Source of the DNA: Siniperca chuatsi
Taxonomy: Eukaryota > Chordata > Actinopteri > Centrarchiformes > Sinipercidae
Length of the DNA stretch: 64,000 bases
Assembly: GCF_020085105.1 (NCBI RefSeq)
Contig: NC_058063.1
Coordinates: 5,924,501-5,988,500 of the forward strand
Direction of reading: 5' to 3'
The notes under the pieces are model-generated. The model saw only the letters and a list, made by a program, of their open reading frames with translations. It was not told the origin of the DNA and ran no database searches. Made by a program: the position numbers and the translations under genes. Each line of letters begins with the position of its first letter. Within the stretch, counting starts at the first letter, position 1. Shown here piece after piece: positions 40,182 through 52,700 of this stretch.

Positions 40182-40373
40182 ATGGGATTCCCCTTCTTGA
40201 ATCAATATAATACAGAAACAGCGGTGAAGAGGCCAAGAAAGGAGGAAATCCTTTCATCCGAGGCAACGGCTACAATATCTGTTTACCGCAATGGACAGCC
40301 AGGAGGTGGGGGATTTACTGGAGGAGTGTCTCAGAGCAATAGCAGCAACTCAACAGTCCACCCAGCCCACTGA
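40182..40373 (+). other. out-of-frame uORF overlapping the alpk1 start
   Basis: Within the presumed 5' leader exon (acceptor about 40166), an ATG at 40182 opens a frame that stays open to a stop at 40371-40373. It overlaps the alpk1 coding start by 83 nt in another frame. Its context is moderate (T at -3, G at +4). The peptide resembles nothing I recognise, so a translational control role is the more natural reading. Confidence 0.45.
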
Positions 40374-43300
40374 GGCAGAGAGGCTGAACTACTGTAGCTG
40401 CAGAGGTCAGACACAAGATGGTGCTATGTGGTCAATTTTCATTTGAGATGAGGAGATTTGGTGGTGGAATTACACTCACATAAAATCCACACATATGGTT
40501 TGTGTTGTGAATGAGGGACAAAGGCACTCTTTACAAATGGCCAGTGCATTTAACATGGAGTTGGCATGAATTTGAGAGGATTCCTTTTGTGTAGCTAATG
40601 CTTTTCAGTAGCATAAGCTGGGGCAGTGCTCATTATAAACCTCATTCTAAACTCAGTATAACTCAGTCCCTCTGCATTCCCACATCACAACCAGAAATCA
40701 GAATCAGAAATACTTTATTGATCCCCGAGGGGAAACTCTTTTGTTACAGCAGCTCACTATCATGTCAGTGCACACAGGAATAGAAGTACTAAGCAAAAAT
40801 ATAATACACTATAATACAGGTCAGAAAATAAATTAAGTACCAAGTGGGTTGGTGCATGCGCACTATACATTTAACCCTTCCCACATATAACACACCTCTA
40901 CCAAAGGTATGATGTGAATTATCTCCTGTTATTTAATCCTAAAAAGACACTGAAGCAATTGTACAACACAACATTCCTAAAACTGTCCAAAACTACTAAA
41001 ACTAAGTCACAAAGTGCGTCTGCATGTGGGAAGGGAGTCCCAACCCCACAATTTGAAGCTCTGTTCTCAGTATTTTGCAAATTATGTTGTCAAGTAAGAG
41101 GACTTTGCTGCCCTCTAGAAGCAACACACGTGGTAAAAATAAGAGCAAAAGTTTTCTAAATAGCGATCTGTCCAGCTTTTCCTGAATGAAGTTGATAATG
41201 TAGAAAGTGTTCTAGCGTAGCTTTAAGTAACCTTATTCCCTCCTGCAAAAAAAGTTCAATAAGTTTATCAAGTATTTCCCGTTTTGTTCAGACTTGGGGT
41301 TTCAAAGTCTTTAGGCCACACACTTTTGTTGGATTTATGAAATTCCACTTGTTTTCTGTAGACTCTCTGTGTGCAGAACTGGCCTCTCTCCTGCAGGAGG
41401 CAATGGAAATGAAGTGGCCCTTCGTGCCGGAGAAGTGGCAGTATAAGCAGTCAGTCAGTGCTAATGACAAGACCAATCTCAGTGATCTCATCAGCAAGCA
41501 CCTAGCTCAGCTACTGGTAATAATCACACAGCTAAGTAATGGTTTCCTTATGGTGTTACTGAAAACAAACGACATATACGTTTACTATGTTGCCAGGCTG
41601 TTCTAAAGGCTTCCATCATGGCTCAGGAGGCATGCACGGCACTGGCGGTGGTCTTCTTAATCGACCGCTTCCTCTACTGGACGGACGAGTCCAGTCGGCT
41701 GCTGAAGATCACCAAGCTGCTCCACAGACGCCACCCTGACACCCCTGTGGCCCCCCAGCTGGTCATACGACAGGCCAGAGTCTACCTTAACTCTGGTACA
41801 GTGTGGGGGAGGGGTGGGGTTAAGTGTATTGTGACTGCTGATGATACTTCATTACTATTGTTAGTTTTGTGGGGAGCCACTGGCAATGAATAATGTGAAT
41901 GGATGAGTAACACACATGCATCATCCTAATCATTGTTTTGGGATATAATAGTGATTGATGCAAACGCAACAATAATAATAATAATAATATGGAAATGACA
42001 TGAGAAAAGGCTTTTATTACTTTGTCATCGTTACACATTTTCATTATAGAGATATTTGTTGTTTGGGTTTGTTATACAGAGCTGGATAAATGTGAACGTT
42101 ATAATCATCTTCCCTACAGGCAAACTACAGAAGGCAGAATACATACTGAGCAGTCTCATTAACAATAGCGGGGCCACAGGTAGGTTCGTTGCTATGTCAT
42201 TTTAATTTGCTTAAATGATGTATTATGTTATTATGTTGTTTTTTTACAAGGTAAATAAAAAGCAAATCTTTGTTTTCTTATACAGGTTGTTGGGCGTACC
42301 ACTCTGAAAGTGACAGGGCTCTTGTGCAGGCCGTTAGTGTTCAAGTGCGTGGAATGATTTTGCAAAAGCTAGGTAAGATCTTTTCCTGAATGAAAGACAA
42401 CAGTTGACTCCACTGATACATTGATAGTATGGCTATTTTTGTGCTCTGTTTCAGGCCTGTGGCTAGAGGCTGCAGAACTAATCTGGGCTTCTCTGGCTGG
42501 CTACTACGCACTTCCTCAACCTGATAAAAAGGTAACACAGACACAACGACAATATTGTCATCGCAGTTGCCACATTATGAGCTCGTAGGCATGCACATCC
42601 CGCGGTGTCTAACACTGTTATAAACCTTTGCTCTGCATATCTGTATATTTTATAGGGCATTGGAACCTCTCTTGGCATACTGGCCAACATATTGGTGTCT
42701 ATGAATGATGAGGACTTCCACGCTTTTAGGACTAATCCAGATATTGATTTGGTAAGTCTAACTGTTATAATGTTGTTTTGTATATTATTGGCTTTGTATA
42801 ATTCCTTGTTTATGTCTGTCTGCATGTTTGCAGCAGTCTTTACTCGGGGACAGGAATCATCGTCTTCTTTCAGCAGCCCAGGCAGCTAAGATGGCGGTCG
42901 TATACAGCCAGTACACTTCACTCTATGTGTTGACCAATGTGGTAAGTAGTTTTATTGAAGGGTCTCTGCCATGGCTCAACTGACATAAATCAGAGGTTTT
43001 CAAAATGTTGTGTGTTTGTTTGACATTTGACTGAGTTGTGACTCAAACTTTGGCACAAATTAAGGCTCACGCTTCACGTGCCTCCCCTTCAGACGCCCTC
43101 TTGGGCAGACCAACCTCACAGTTTGAAAACCTCTGACAGAAAAAACTCGTAGTTTCACAACAGAGACAATTAAGGTAGCTAATGAGAGAACAGGTCCAAC
43201 AAAAATATCTTCTGAAAAGGTATAAATCTTACTCATTGAGCTTTACTTATTCTTCTGCACTACTCTGACCTCTTTTTCTTTAGACAACTCAAGGGACCTG

Positions 43301-46300
43301 CTTGTTATCGTACAGTTTCTCAGTGGAGTGCCCTGCCTCTCAAAGGCAGTCTTTCCTCCTGCAGGCTAGAGAGGCATTTGCAATCGGCCTGCTCACCAAA
43401 GCAGAGGGTGAGCTGGTCACCAGCAAGCAGGAGCTTCACAGCTTCCTCAAGGCTGCCTATTCCCTCACTGTCGCTCACAAGTGGCTTGGCACTCCTCAGG
43501 ATGTTGAGGTGCAGGCAACTCAAGCTTGCCAAAAAGCTTTTGCATATTTCTACGATTACTGCCATGCAGATACCCAGGACAAAGACCGCCTCTGTGCTGA
43601 TATTATGCATCTGGTCTCCCAAGTCAAGCTTCTGTTGCGAGTGGAGCCTTTTCTTAATTCAGACAAAGGGTCTTTTATCCCTGACAGCTACAGAAACATC
43701 AAAGACACACTGGTTGATTTCACTCTGGAAGGTTTCACTAAGGTGATGCAGAGATTCCAAAAATATCACGAATCACTATGTGAGACAACCAACACAAACT
43801 GTAAGGGGACTAAAGACAAGATAGATGGGGCGGGGCTATGTATAACTGCACTGGGGACAACCATTGGTACACTCAACACAGAATGTAGCACTGAGGCTTG
43901 CAAAGTGTCAAAAGATACACCCAAAGGAGAGGAGCCACAACAGAGAGGTTCAAATTCATCTGCTGTGCACCCACCTCAAAAGTCTGACCTGTGTACCACT
44001 CTAGGAAGCACAGATAACCTTGGCTCTTCGTGGCAGAACTTCTCCTTGAGTAATTCGGGATCTCCTAGGCCCAGCAGCAGCGGCTACACAGGAAGTATTG
44101 CCATTGAACAGGAAGCAAATGCAAGCAATCAGAGCTGTCTGACCACTGAGGTTGATGATGATAGGTCAGACCGCATGCTACAATCCACTGGCAAGAATCA
44201 AAACAAGAAGCTAGACTTACAGGGTTGTAACTCTGGTGTCAGTTCCCATACAGTCCAGAGATCTGCAATACTTGCCACTTCCTCCTCCAATGCCAGTAGT
44301 GATTCAGAGAAGTTTGAAGTGATACAAGCTGGAATAGAGACACTGAGCACTGAGGAGGATTGCATGACTGATGTTGGTGTGCCGCTGAAACCGTCAGAAG
44401 CGGAAGGAGCAGTACAATCCTTATCCCAGCTAACTATCAGAACATCCTCCAGCTCTCTCAGTGACAGTTTCAGTTCCCAGTCATCATGGGAGAAAATCTC
44501 AGTTGACCCAAACTCCCCCACAAACAGAAAACCGCAGCCAAGTAGCCTATCAAAAGCAGGAACCAGCCAAAGCAGTAAGTCACCAGAGTCCGATGGGAGC
44601 TTCTTCCTCTTGGAAACACTTGATTCTGAAACCAGTGATTCAGCTCATGATCCCACACACAAAAACCATACACCTGGATGGGAATTCAGAGACTCATCCA
44701 AGCCACAGCCTCTGGAGAGCCTTAATGTTGACCCACATATGGACACTGAAGTTGACTCAGTATCTGTAAAACCTGCTACCAAAAACTCCTTAGCAACCCC
44801 ACACCCAAACCTTTCCCCGTTTGTCCCAGAACAATGTGCTTCCACCGAAACCTCCACAGAGAGCTCATTTGAGATGCTGGAGGAGAATCAAAGTGGACAC
44901 CAACACATTGAAGTCACTTCTAAAGAAAAAGTGAATGTCCCTCAGAGGAAGAACCCCTTCTGCTACAGCTGCCTAAAGCACAGCACTGTAGATGGTGTTG
45001 TCCCTGAGTCACAGTATTTGTTGTCACAGCATGATTACCAAGCCCTACTGGCTGGAGTTTGCCATGAATGTCTGCTGAAGAGATTGCACAGTGACAAGAC
45101 ACAATTCAAACTGAAGCAACACAGAACTGCCTACAGTAAGTTTGAATTCACATTGTTGTTGAAATTTGTCTTCATCATCAGTATATCTTTTTAACCACAC
45201 TAGCAGTGTGGCTCTACGGATGGCAATGTCTTGCAGTCCACCACTTTGGTCCAGATGGAAATGTCTCAACAACTATTGCATGGATTGAAGTTGTAATGTA
45301 ATTAATTGCAATAACTTTGGTGATACCCTGACTTTTCATCTAGCGCAACCATCAGTTCAAACTTTTAATTTTTATAATACTTTGGTTTATGACAAAATAC
45401 CTGCAAAACTAATGACATTCCCATCAGTGGCAGTTGTACTCTGGGCCCTATTTTAATCGTGCAAGCGCAACGACCAGCACAAAGCGGTAGGTCTTAGGTG
45501 CATGGACTGTGTGGACGTCTCCAAGCACACCTGCTATTTTGGTTCATGTATGTTCAGCTGCAAAGTGCAAAAGGGCCTAGTGAGGTGGAATATAAAATCG
45601 GAGGGTGTGGTGATTAATAAATATGTTCTCAGCCAGTCACATCACTGGTCTCATTGTTCTGAAACATTTGTGCCATGACGACAACAGCTCAATAAATAGC
45701 AAAACGGCTTCTCCAGGAAATTATATTGTTTTCTGGATGGTGCAGAGTGGCATGACGTAAACACACAGCTCCACAAATCTGCATTCGGAACAGGCAGAAC
45801 AATTAATTAGATAGAAACCAATAATAATACTTTGGTGAAGCAGTTTATTTGCGTAATGGCACTGTGCTCTGACGTAGCACTTCTCAAATCGGAGGCTGCA
45901 GATTTATCAATGTATGTGTCCTGCTGTCTTCAGATGGCTGCAGCGATTACATTAACTGAAGGAGAAACTTTCCATACAGTATAAAGCAGCTAAACACAGC
46001 AAATACTAAAAGAATCAATAATTCATTTATAGATACATTACTGCCTCCCAACCATGGATGTATTTTCTTGCACCAAATGCATAACTGCAATGCATTGTGG
46101 GTGATATACACCTCGAGTGGCCATCATTGTTGACTCAGCCCTCCGAGGGTCAGTCTCACCACATGTGCAAAAAAATACCGTACAGATGGGCAAAGTGAAT
46201 TCCAAGGTTGTTTGCCACGAAAATAGGGCCCTTTCTGTTTATTGCTAATTAGCAAATGTTAGCATGCTAAACTATGATAGTGAACATGGTAAACATTAAA

Positions 46301-48165
46301 CCTGCTAAATGTCAGCATTGTCTTTGTGAGCATGTCAGCTCAAAGCAGCGCTGTGCCTAAAGCCTCACAGAGCTGCTAGCATGGCTGTTGACTCTTAAGT
46401 CTTGTGCTTCTATGCCCACATTTTCTGAGCCAATATGCCTTTGCATCAGAACCAGCACAAATAGGTTCAGTCAACTGTAAGCGTTTTTATATGCAGAAAC
46501 CCAACCGTGTCTTAAGGAGTGAATAAGGCACTGATTGCAACTGTCTGCTAATCTCTGAATGTCATGTTTATTAGGTGCTCTTCATTTAAAGTTCTCCAAA
46601 GCCACAGGACTGTGGACAGCCAGGGAGACCTGCGTTTACATCGGGGAGCCGATGGGGATGCAAGGCAAGCAGAGAACAGCAATATGGGTACAGTTTTTAC
46701 ACCAGGAGGAAAGGTTAAGCAGGTACGCAGCTACACATACTAGGCACAACCTGAACATAACGACTTCAAGCCTCACTTTGTCTGTGTGTTTATGTTCTTA
46801 GTTATGTGGGGAAAGACTACTTGAAGCCAAAGGAGATCCAGTTTCATCTGAAAGATGTGGAGAGACAGATGACAGCCCAGTACTATGTGACTGAATTTAA
46901 TAAGAGTCTTTACGACAAGGAAGTCATGGCTCAGATCTTCTTCATTCCCTCGGAAGCACTATTGGTGAGCCCAAATCATAAAGATGAAATTAACATAAAA
47001 TAAACATAAAGTTTTACTTCATTTAGGGAAACTAGAGATAGCAGATTACTAAATTCATAAATACCACTTTAGTTGGACTCCCCTAAACATATACATAACT
47101 TCAGAGAGTGCAGGATAGCCTGCAGCAGCCTTGGAGCAGTTTTGGTTGAAATTCCAATGTAATACCCCAGTACACCCTCCAGTTGTCAGTTTACAGCTAG
47201 AAATATACTCTCATGACAGTAGTAGAGCCAATATTTTGTTGGTTATTATATAAAATGGGAAGCTATGACACAAATAATTGCTTTTAGGCGAGGATTCTCT
47301 TAATTGTCTCTGCTCTTCCCTGAATGAGTGCAACCAAAAAAGAACTTGTACTCTGGATTGAATTAGCCATTTTGAGCAGTAACAGAACACTTACTATCAT
47401 GAAACACCACATTTAATTACCTGTAGAGACGTAATAAAGCCATTGGATTACAGAAGAAAAATATACTACACAAATACACTGTATTTTTGCAGCCATATTA
47501 ATGAGTTGTGTACAAAGACTTTAAATATTTCCTAATTTTCCTCTTGTTTTCTGCACTTGTGAATAGATTTTGAATGGAAATGAGATTGTGGGCTGTGTAA
47601 CAGTGGAGCCCTACATGCTGGGAGACTTTGTCAAACTGACCAACAACACTGGAAAGAAGGACAAGAGTTTCCAGGCTACAGAATATGGCCTTGCCTTTGG
47701 ACACTTTACCTACCTGTTCTCTGACTGCCAGGAAGTTGTTGTAGACCTGCAAGGTGTGTGTGTGTCACTGATCACTGAAATCACTGATAGTGAGATGATT
47801 TTCCACAAACTTGAAGTGTATTTTTCTCATATGGGAAAGGTCGCACTCCTTTCTACCTGAAAATTGTATATATATGCTGTATATACAGTATATACTGTAT
47901 ATGAATTTGTTCTTAGCTGTGAACACATCATAATCCTTCCTTTTTTTTCACAGGGTGGGTGACAGCCAATGGCAAAGGGCTGACCTACCTCACTGACCCC
48001 CAGATTCACTCCACCATGACCCCTCAAGGCCCCTCCAACTTTGCTGCCAGAGGCCTCAGGTACTTCTTAGAAGAGCAACATGGACCAGAGTGCAATGGCA
48101 TTTGCCAGCTGCTCAAACTACCTCCAGTGGTCAGACAGCCACATGTACTGCCTCAGAAACTTTGA
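40291..48165 (+). CDS. alpk1: Alpha-protein kinase 1 (ADP-heptose sensor), 13 coding exons
   Basis: This is a cytosolic atypical (alpha) kinase. In mammals it binds bacterial ADP-heptose through its N-terminal helical domain and phosphorylates TIFA to start NF-kB signalling. Exons: 40291-40405, 41362-41516, 41597-41795, 42120-42179, 42286-42372, 42455-42531, 42656-42751, 42834-42941, 43284-45135, 46575-46722, 46802-46964, 47567-47753, 47954-48165. They total 3459 nt, or 1152 residues plus stop, against 1244 in human. Phases agree at every junction. Exons 1-8 (residues 1-299) give the helical sensor region with [22 protein letters not shown] and LPQPDKKG. The 1.85-kb exon 9 (300-917) starts with a conserved TPR-like part and continues into a Ser/Thr-rich low-conservation linker. 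Exons 10-13 encode the alpha-kinase domain, with [40 protein letters not shown] and a DLQG...TDPQIHS core. The start has a good Kozak context (G at -3 and +4). Confidence 0.96.
40687..40850 (+). repeat. dispersed LINE/SINE-tail repeat, copy 2 (alpk1 intron 1)
   Basis: Begins CAGAATCAGAAATACTTTAT and continues with CCCCGAGGGGAAACTCTTTT. It is nearly identical to the 8733 copy across about 150 bp, so the two insertions are fairly young or the family is well conserved. Confidence 0.6.
45200..46400 (+). repeat. dispersed repeat in alpk1 intron 9, split by a hAT-like MITE
   Basis: 45200-45442 (TGTGGCTCTACGGATGGCAA ... CAGTTGTACTCT) continues at 46232-46400 (TTGCTAATTAGCAAATGTTA ...). The interruption is the separate element at 45443-46231. 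Confidence 0.55.
45443..46231. mobile_element. hAT-like MITE nested in alpk1 intron 9
   Basis: GGGCCCTATTTTAATCGTGC at the left and ACGAAAATAGGGCCC at the right form terminal inverted repeats typical of teleost non-autonomous hAT elements. The body has runs such as AGCGCAACGACCAGCACAAA and a GGACGTCTCC segment. Flanking 8-mers are no longer identical. Confidence 0.6.
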
Positions 48166-49626
48166 GAAGTTGCAGTTGTTGAGTGTTTGTGTATGGGTGT
48201 TTGTATTTCGAAATTAAGTGGGAAATTAATATGTTTTTAGATTATAAAATATGAGTAAAATGCTGTTGATGCAAGTTTCTGAAATTTAGAGGTTTACATA
48301 ATTTTGATAAAGTGACCCCAGTTACAATCAATGTACTGTATTTTTCTGTGTTTGTTTTTTTTTATCTACAACTGATATAAATTAAGTATTTTCAGCTATT
48401 CTGGTAACCTTAGACACAGCAGGGGTGTATAGATACCTTTCATGTAAACAGAAGTAGAATATTTGCTTGTTGTAATAGTCATGGAAGTGAGAGGTGTGAG
48501 GTTTTATAAAATATAATATAAAATTATAACCATAGTTTAACCTGTGGTGCTAAATGTTTAAACCATAAACTTGGATGTCATTTAAATTATTGGCATATCT
48601 GGTGTTAGACAGGTGATTATTTCTCCACACTCACTGTCTCTTCAGTATGCGACTAGCTTGCTGTCTAACTGGATTGACAATGCAGGAATCACCTGCCACT
48701 GTGACAAATAATGTTGAGTGTAAAACCTATCACAATGGAGAATGATTGAGTCAGAATAGGGAAATATGCCCAGATTAATGTAGCCAGTGCTTTACTTACT
48801 GATGATAATAAAGGAGAAAATGTGTTGTCCCCTGGTTATACAAACAAACTGCATGATTGCAGGTTTCCTAAAGTGTATGACCTCAACTTTTACTATGTAA
48901 GTCAATTGCAACATTGAAGTGAAGTGTAAATATTGAATCACAGGGAGATTATTTTTTTATTGTGAATGTATACAGTAAATGCTGTTGTTAAATAAAGTTT
49001 ATATGTGCTCAATAGAGTAAATCAATAAGGCAAGAAGATTTGTTTCAACAATCTCTAATGACTGCAGTCACACACCTCCACATCATATGACAGTGATGTA
49101 ATTCACGGAGCCATTAGCACACATGAGCCTGCTCTCCATTCAGCAAAAATCCAGTTCTGGGTTTATTTGCCTCCATCTTTGTGAACACAAACATTCTTTA
49201 CCCCTGACCCACTGTGCACACTCACACTGTCTACATGCGCTTCATGAAAAAGAAAAGTGAACTTTTCTGAACATATCTCACTGAAAAGTAGTGTATTTTT
49301 GCATTTTGTGCTAGAGTGAAATGCACTGTATCATGTATTTTAGGTAAATATGTTCTTAGTTTGGTTGTAAAATTTGTATAAATATAATATTCCTTAACAC
49401 TTATACGCACAATCTTCTGTACAGTTGTGTCCTCCATGAAAAACATTAACCAGCCTATAGTGTACAGAAAGAACAGGCATTATTTGTAGGAAGAGATACT
49501 GGCTTTTATGGCTGATAACAGAAGCATTTCACTCAGATGTATGAGGGCTTGACTTTCATGAGACTGACAGGGTTAAAAAAATAAGACCCGGAAGAAGGAC
49601 TTTCTCCCAAAGCCCCGGTGTCCATA
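48166..49626. other. alpk1 3' UTR and intergenic DNA
   Basis: This is AT-rich sequence. The first about 830 bp are probably alpk1 3' UTR. No gene, RNA or recognisable mobile element is seen in the rest. Confidence 0.5.
48991..48996 (+). terminator. likely alpk1 polyadenylation signal (AATAAA)
   Basis: This canonical hexamer lies about 0.83 kb after the alpk1 stop and is followed by a GT-rich stretch (TTTATATGTGCTC). Another AATAAA-type hexamer at about 48806 could be an alternative site. Confidence 0.5.
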
Positions 49627-49638
49627 TTTATAAGGAAG
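49627..49638 (+). promoter_or_regulatory. TATA-type core promoter of ependymin-like gene A
   Basis: TTTATAAGGAAG lies 78 bp before the ATG of gene A. The identical 12-mer lies 78 bp before the ATG of gene B, so the core promoter was duplicated with the gene and kept. Confidence 0.7.
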
Positions 49639-49704
49639 TGACTCTCCTCTCAAGCACCAGAGTGTTTGTGGCTGCTTGACAACAAGAGCACTGAATCCTA
49701 AAAC

Positions 49705-52700
49705 ATGAGAGTCTTGGTAGTATTAACATGCTTACTGGCAGGCTGCCTGGCCCAGAAGCCTCACCCATGCTGTAAGTAAGATAACTTGATTTTGATTTTG
49801 GTTGTAGGAATGGATTTAATTTTATGCTTTCCTAATACTCAAGAATATTTGTATTGGAAACATTTTCCATTGCTGACTTACTTATTTAATGCTATTTTAC
49901 TGTGTCAAATTAGTGCTTTTGTTAAATAATGCTTTTGTTGTGATTTCACACATCTTCTTCCATAACACAGCAAGTCCTCCTTTGCTGAGTGGAGCCCTCA
50001 CTGTGGTGAGTGTTTATTGTTTCAAAGTGTTGTATGAGCACAGTAAAGCAGGACCTGGGCATAATGACTAGCACAATTAATATATGTGAAAGAGGGAGAT
50101 GTAAACTCACGCACCTCATGTTTCTCCAGTCCACACAGAATGAAAAGCTGTGGGCTTATGCCAGTTACTTCTATGATGCACTGGGACAGCGGACACGGCT
50201 CAGGGAGCTGGGCACTTACGAGAATAAGACATTCACCAGAGACGCCCTTCTGCTCTATAGAGAGGTGAGCAATTACATGAACATCCCAAACATTTATTTT
50301 AGAGTGCAGTTGCTCCTGATCAGAAGAGAAAAATACAAGGAAAAGAACTGTATTGAAGTGGAAGCACAGAGACCTGCTTCGGAAGATTGTACTCAAAGTT
50401 TATACTCAGTTTCTAATATTTGAAAAACTGAGGAGTATAAATTCAAATTATGATTCAGAAATTGTTATCGTCTTTCTTTTCAAGGAGAAGTTCAATTCAA
50501 TGGAATTTTATTTACATAGCGCCAATTCATAACAGACGTCATCTCATTGCACTTTTCCTATAGGGCAGTCTAGACCAAACTCTTTATTATCTATATTATC
50601 ACGATATGAGGCACTGGATATTATCATATGTGAAATTATTAACACAATATCAATTTAACTTTTAAATATCACGATTATTGTAAATATCAGTATATCCTGA
50701 CACCCCTAAATTGACTAAATGGTATAAAGTGTATCACTATATTGATGATACATATGTATGATTCCAGTGAATATATATTGTTGAACTGATTAACACTAGA
50801 ACCGCCAACGGGTCAACTTTACCCACTGCTGTTTTTCAATTGTATGTAACTTTGTGTCAAAACAATATTCAAATCCCCCAGTCTTTGACCTTTCCCAAAA
50901 GTGTGTTATGTAGCACCCCCTATTGTTAAAAAATTGTCAAGATAAAGCCAGATTTAAAAAATGTCCATTTATACCTATAAGTGCCAGTGGGAAAAATTTA
51001 CGATGGAGAATAAGATAATTTTCGTCCTATTAATTCCGTGGGTCATCATCTGACAGCGATCCAGAGCCTTCGTGAAAAGTGAGGCAAAAATAATATACTA
51101 AAATGATCAAATGTAGCCTATAAACAGTCTAGTCTAAAGTAGTCTTTCCCTCTGACACAGGTGTGTTCAGGTGGTGTGCGACGCCCTCATTATGTGTTTC
51201 TGACCTATGAGAATGAGTTTTCGACCGTAGTGTAGGCCTACTGTTTAGCATAAGTGGTCATTTTAGTGGTCATTTTTTCTAAATTGTGTGCTGCATTTAA
51301 ATTCAGACTGTGTTCAGAATATAACTACAACAGTGCGGAGTGGATGGCATCAAAAGAGCCATCACGAGTGGACGTGACCTTCACAGGTGCAGAAGAGCGC
51401 AGGAGAAAATGACCTGTACGGTGAAGGCGGAACGCAAACACATTAAAGCATTGTGTAAATGCCTATTTGTGATAAGTGCACACCCGAGGTGCAGAATGTC
51501 TGCACAAAGTGTGTTTGAGCAAGGTATAGCAGAAATAATCACAAAATCAATGTATTCTAATAGTGAGTCATTTTACCCGTTGGCGGTTTTAGGTATACAG
51601 TGACTCCTGGCGGTTCTAGTGTTAATGAAGAATCATCATAGATGTATTGGCTAAACAGGTACACATGTACTTGATTAGTATGTAAAAATGGATTCTTATA
51701 GAGTATAGCGACACTAAATGTGGTGCTTTTGTTTTCTCCTGGCATTTTTAGATGCAAAGCCCTCCTAGGCGCCCTCCAACACTTTGTTTGCAGACACGTG
51801 ATTCCAATTACGCTCTACTGTGCTAGTTATTGTTTACTCATTGTGTCGTCCCAGTCAACATGTGTGTGACATCTGTAATCGCCCAATTCATTCTTAAATT
51901 ATGGCTAAAAACCTCACAGTGACCTTGGACCTTTGAGTCAAAAGTGTCACCTATTCAGTGTTTGACCAACTGTGAAATATGGTCACAATCTCCCCTTCTG
52001 TTCCTAAATTATGGTGCTGAATAAAGGCCAAAAAAGTTTTGTTTTTCCAGGACATTATGATGTCACAGTGAAGTTGACCTTTGACCTTTTCCTTGTCAGA
52101 ATTATCCATGAATGTATTATAAGAACTGGATACCAGAATGGACCTTTGACCTTTGACAACCAAATTCTAATCAGTTCATCCTTGAGTCCAACTGGACGTT
52201 TGTGCCAAATTTGAAGAAATTCCATCAAGGCGTTCCTGAGATATCGCGTTCACGAGAATGGGACGGACGGACAACCCGAAAACATAATCCCTCTGGCCAC
52301 AGCTATAAAAAGGCATCCATGAAAAAAGACAACATTTAAGAAATACAGCACATAGGAGTAACAGACGTAATGGAGCAATAATAAGAGTTGCCATTTGCCA
52401 AGTTCCTGTGCAAAGGTGCAGTGAGTCTTGTTTATTGCTGAGGGGATGAGGACTTTCTTTAATTTGTCTCCAAATCTGCCTGCCCCTAAATCATGTGAGT
52501 ACAAATTTTATGTAGATCTTGCAAATAATTTACACGAGGAGTGGTCCTTTGGTTATCACATCAACAAAACCATAATCTTTAATGGGAGTTCACAATAACC
52601 GCATTTATCTGTCTGGGTTTGAAAAAATATATAAGTGAAAAATCCAGGTTACTTATGTGAATGCACAGATTTAAATGCTTAAAGAGTTACATAACATGAC

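Noticed and set aside
51340-51603. 87-codon open frame as an independent small gene
   Set aside because: It lies wholly inside the piggyBac derivative. Its Cys-rich part is better explained as transposase remnant in a shifted frame.
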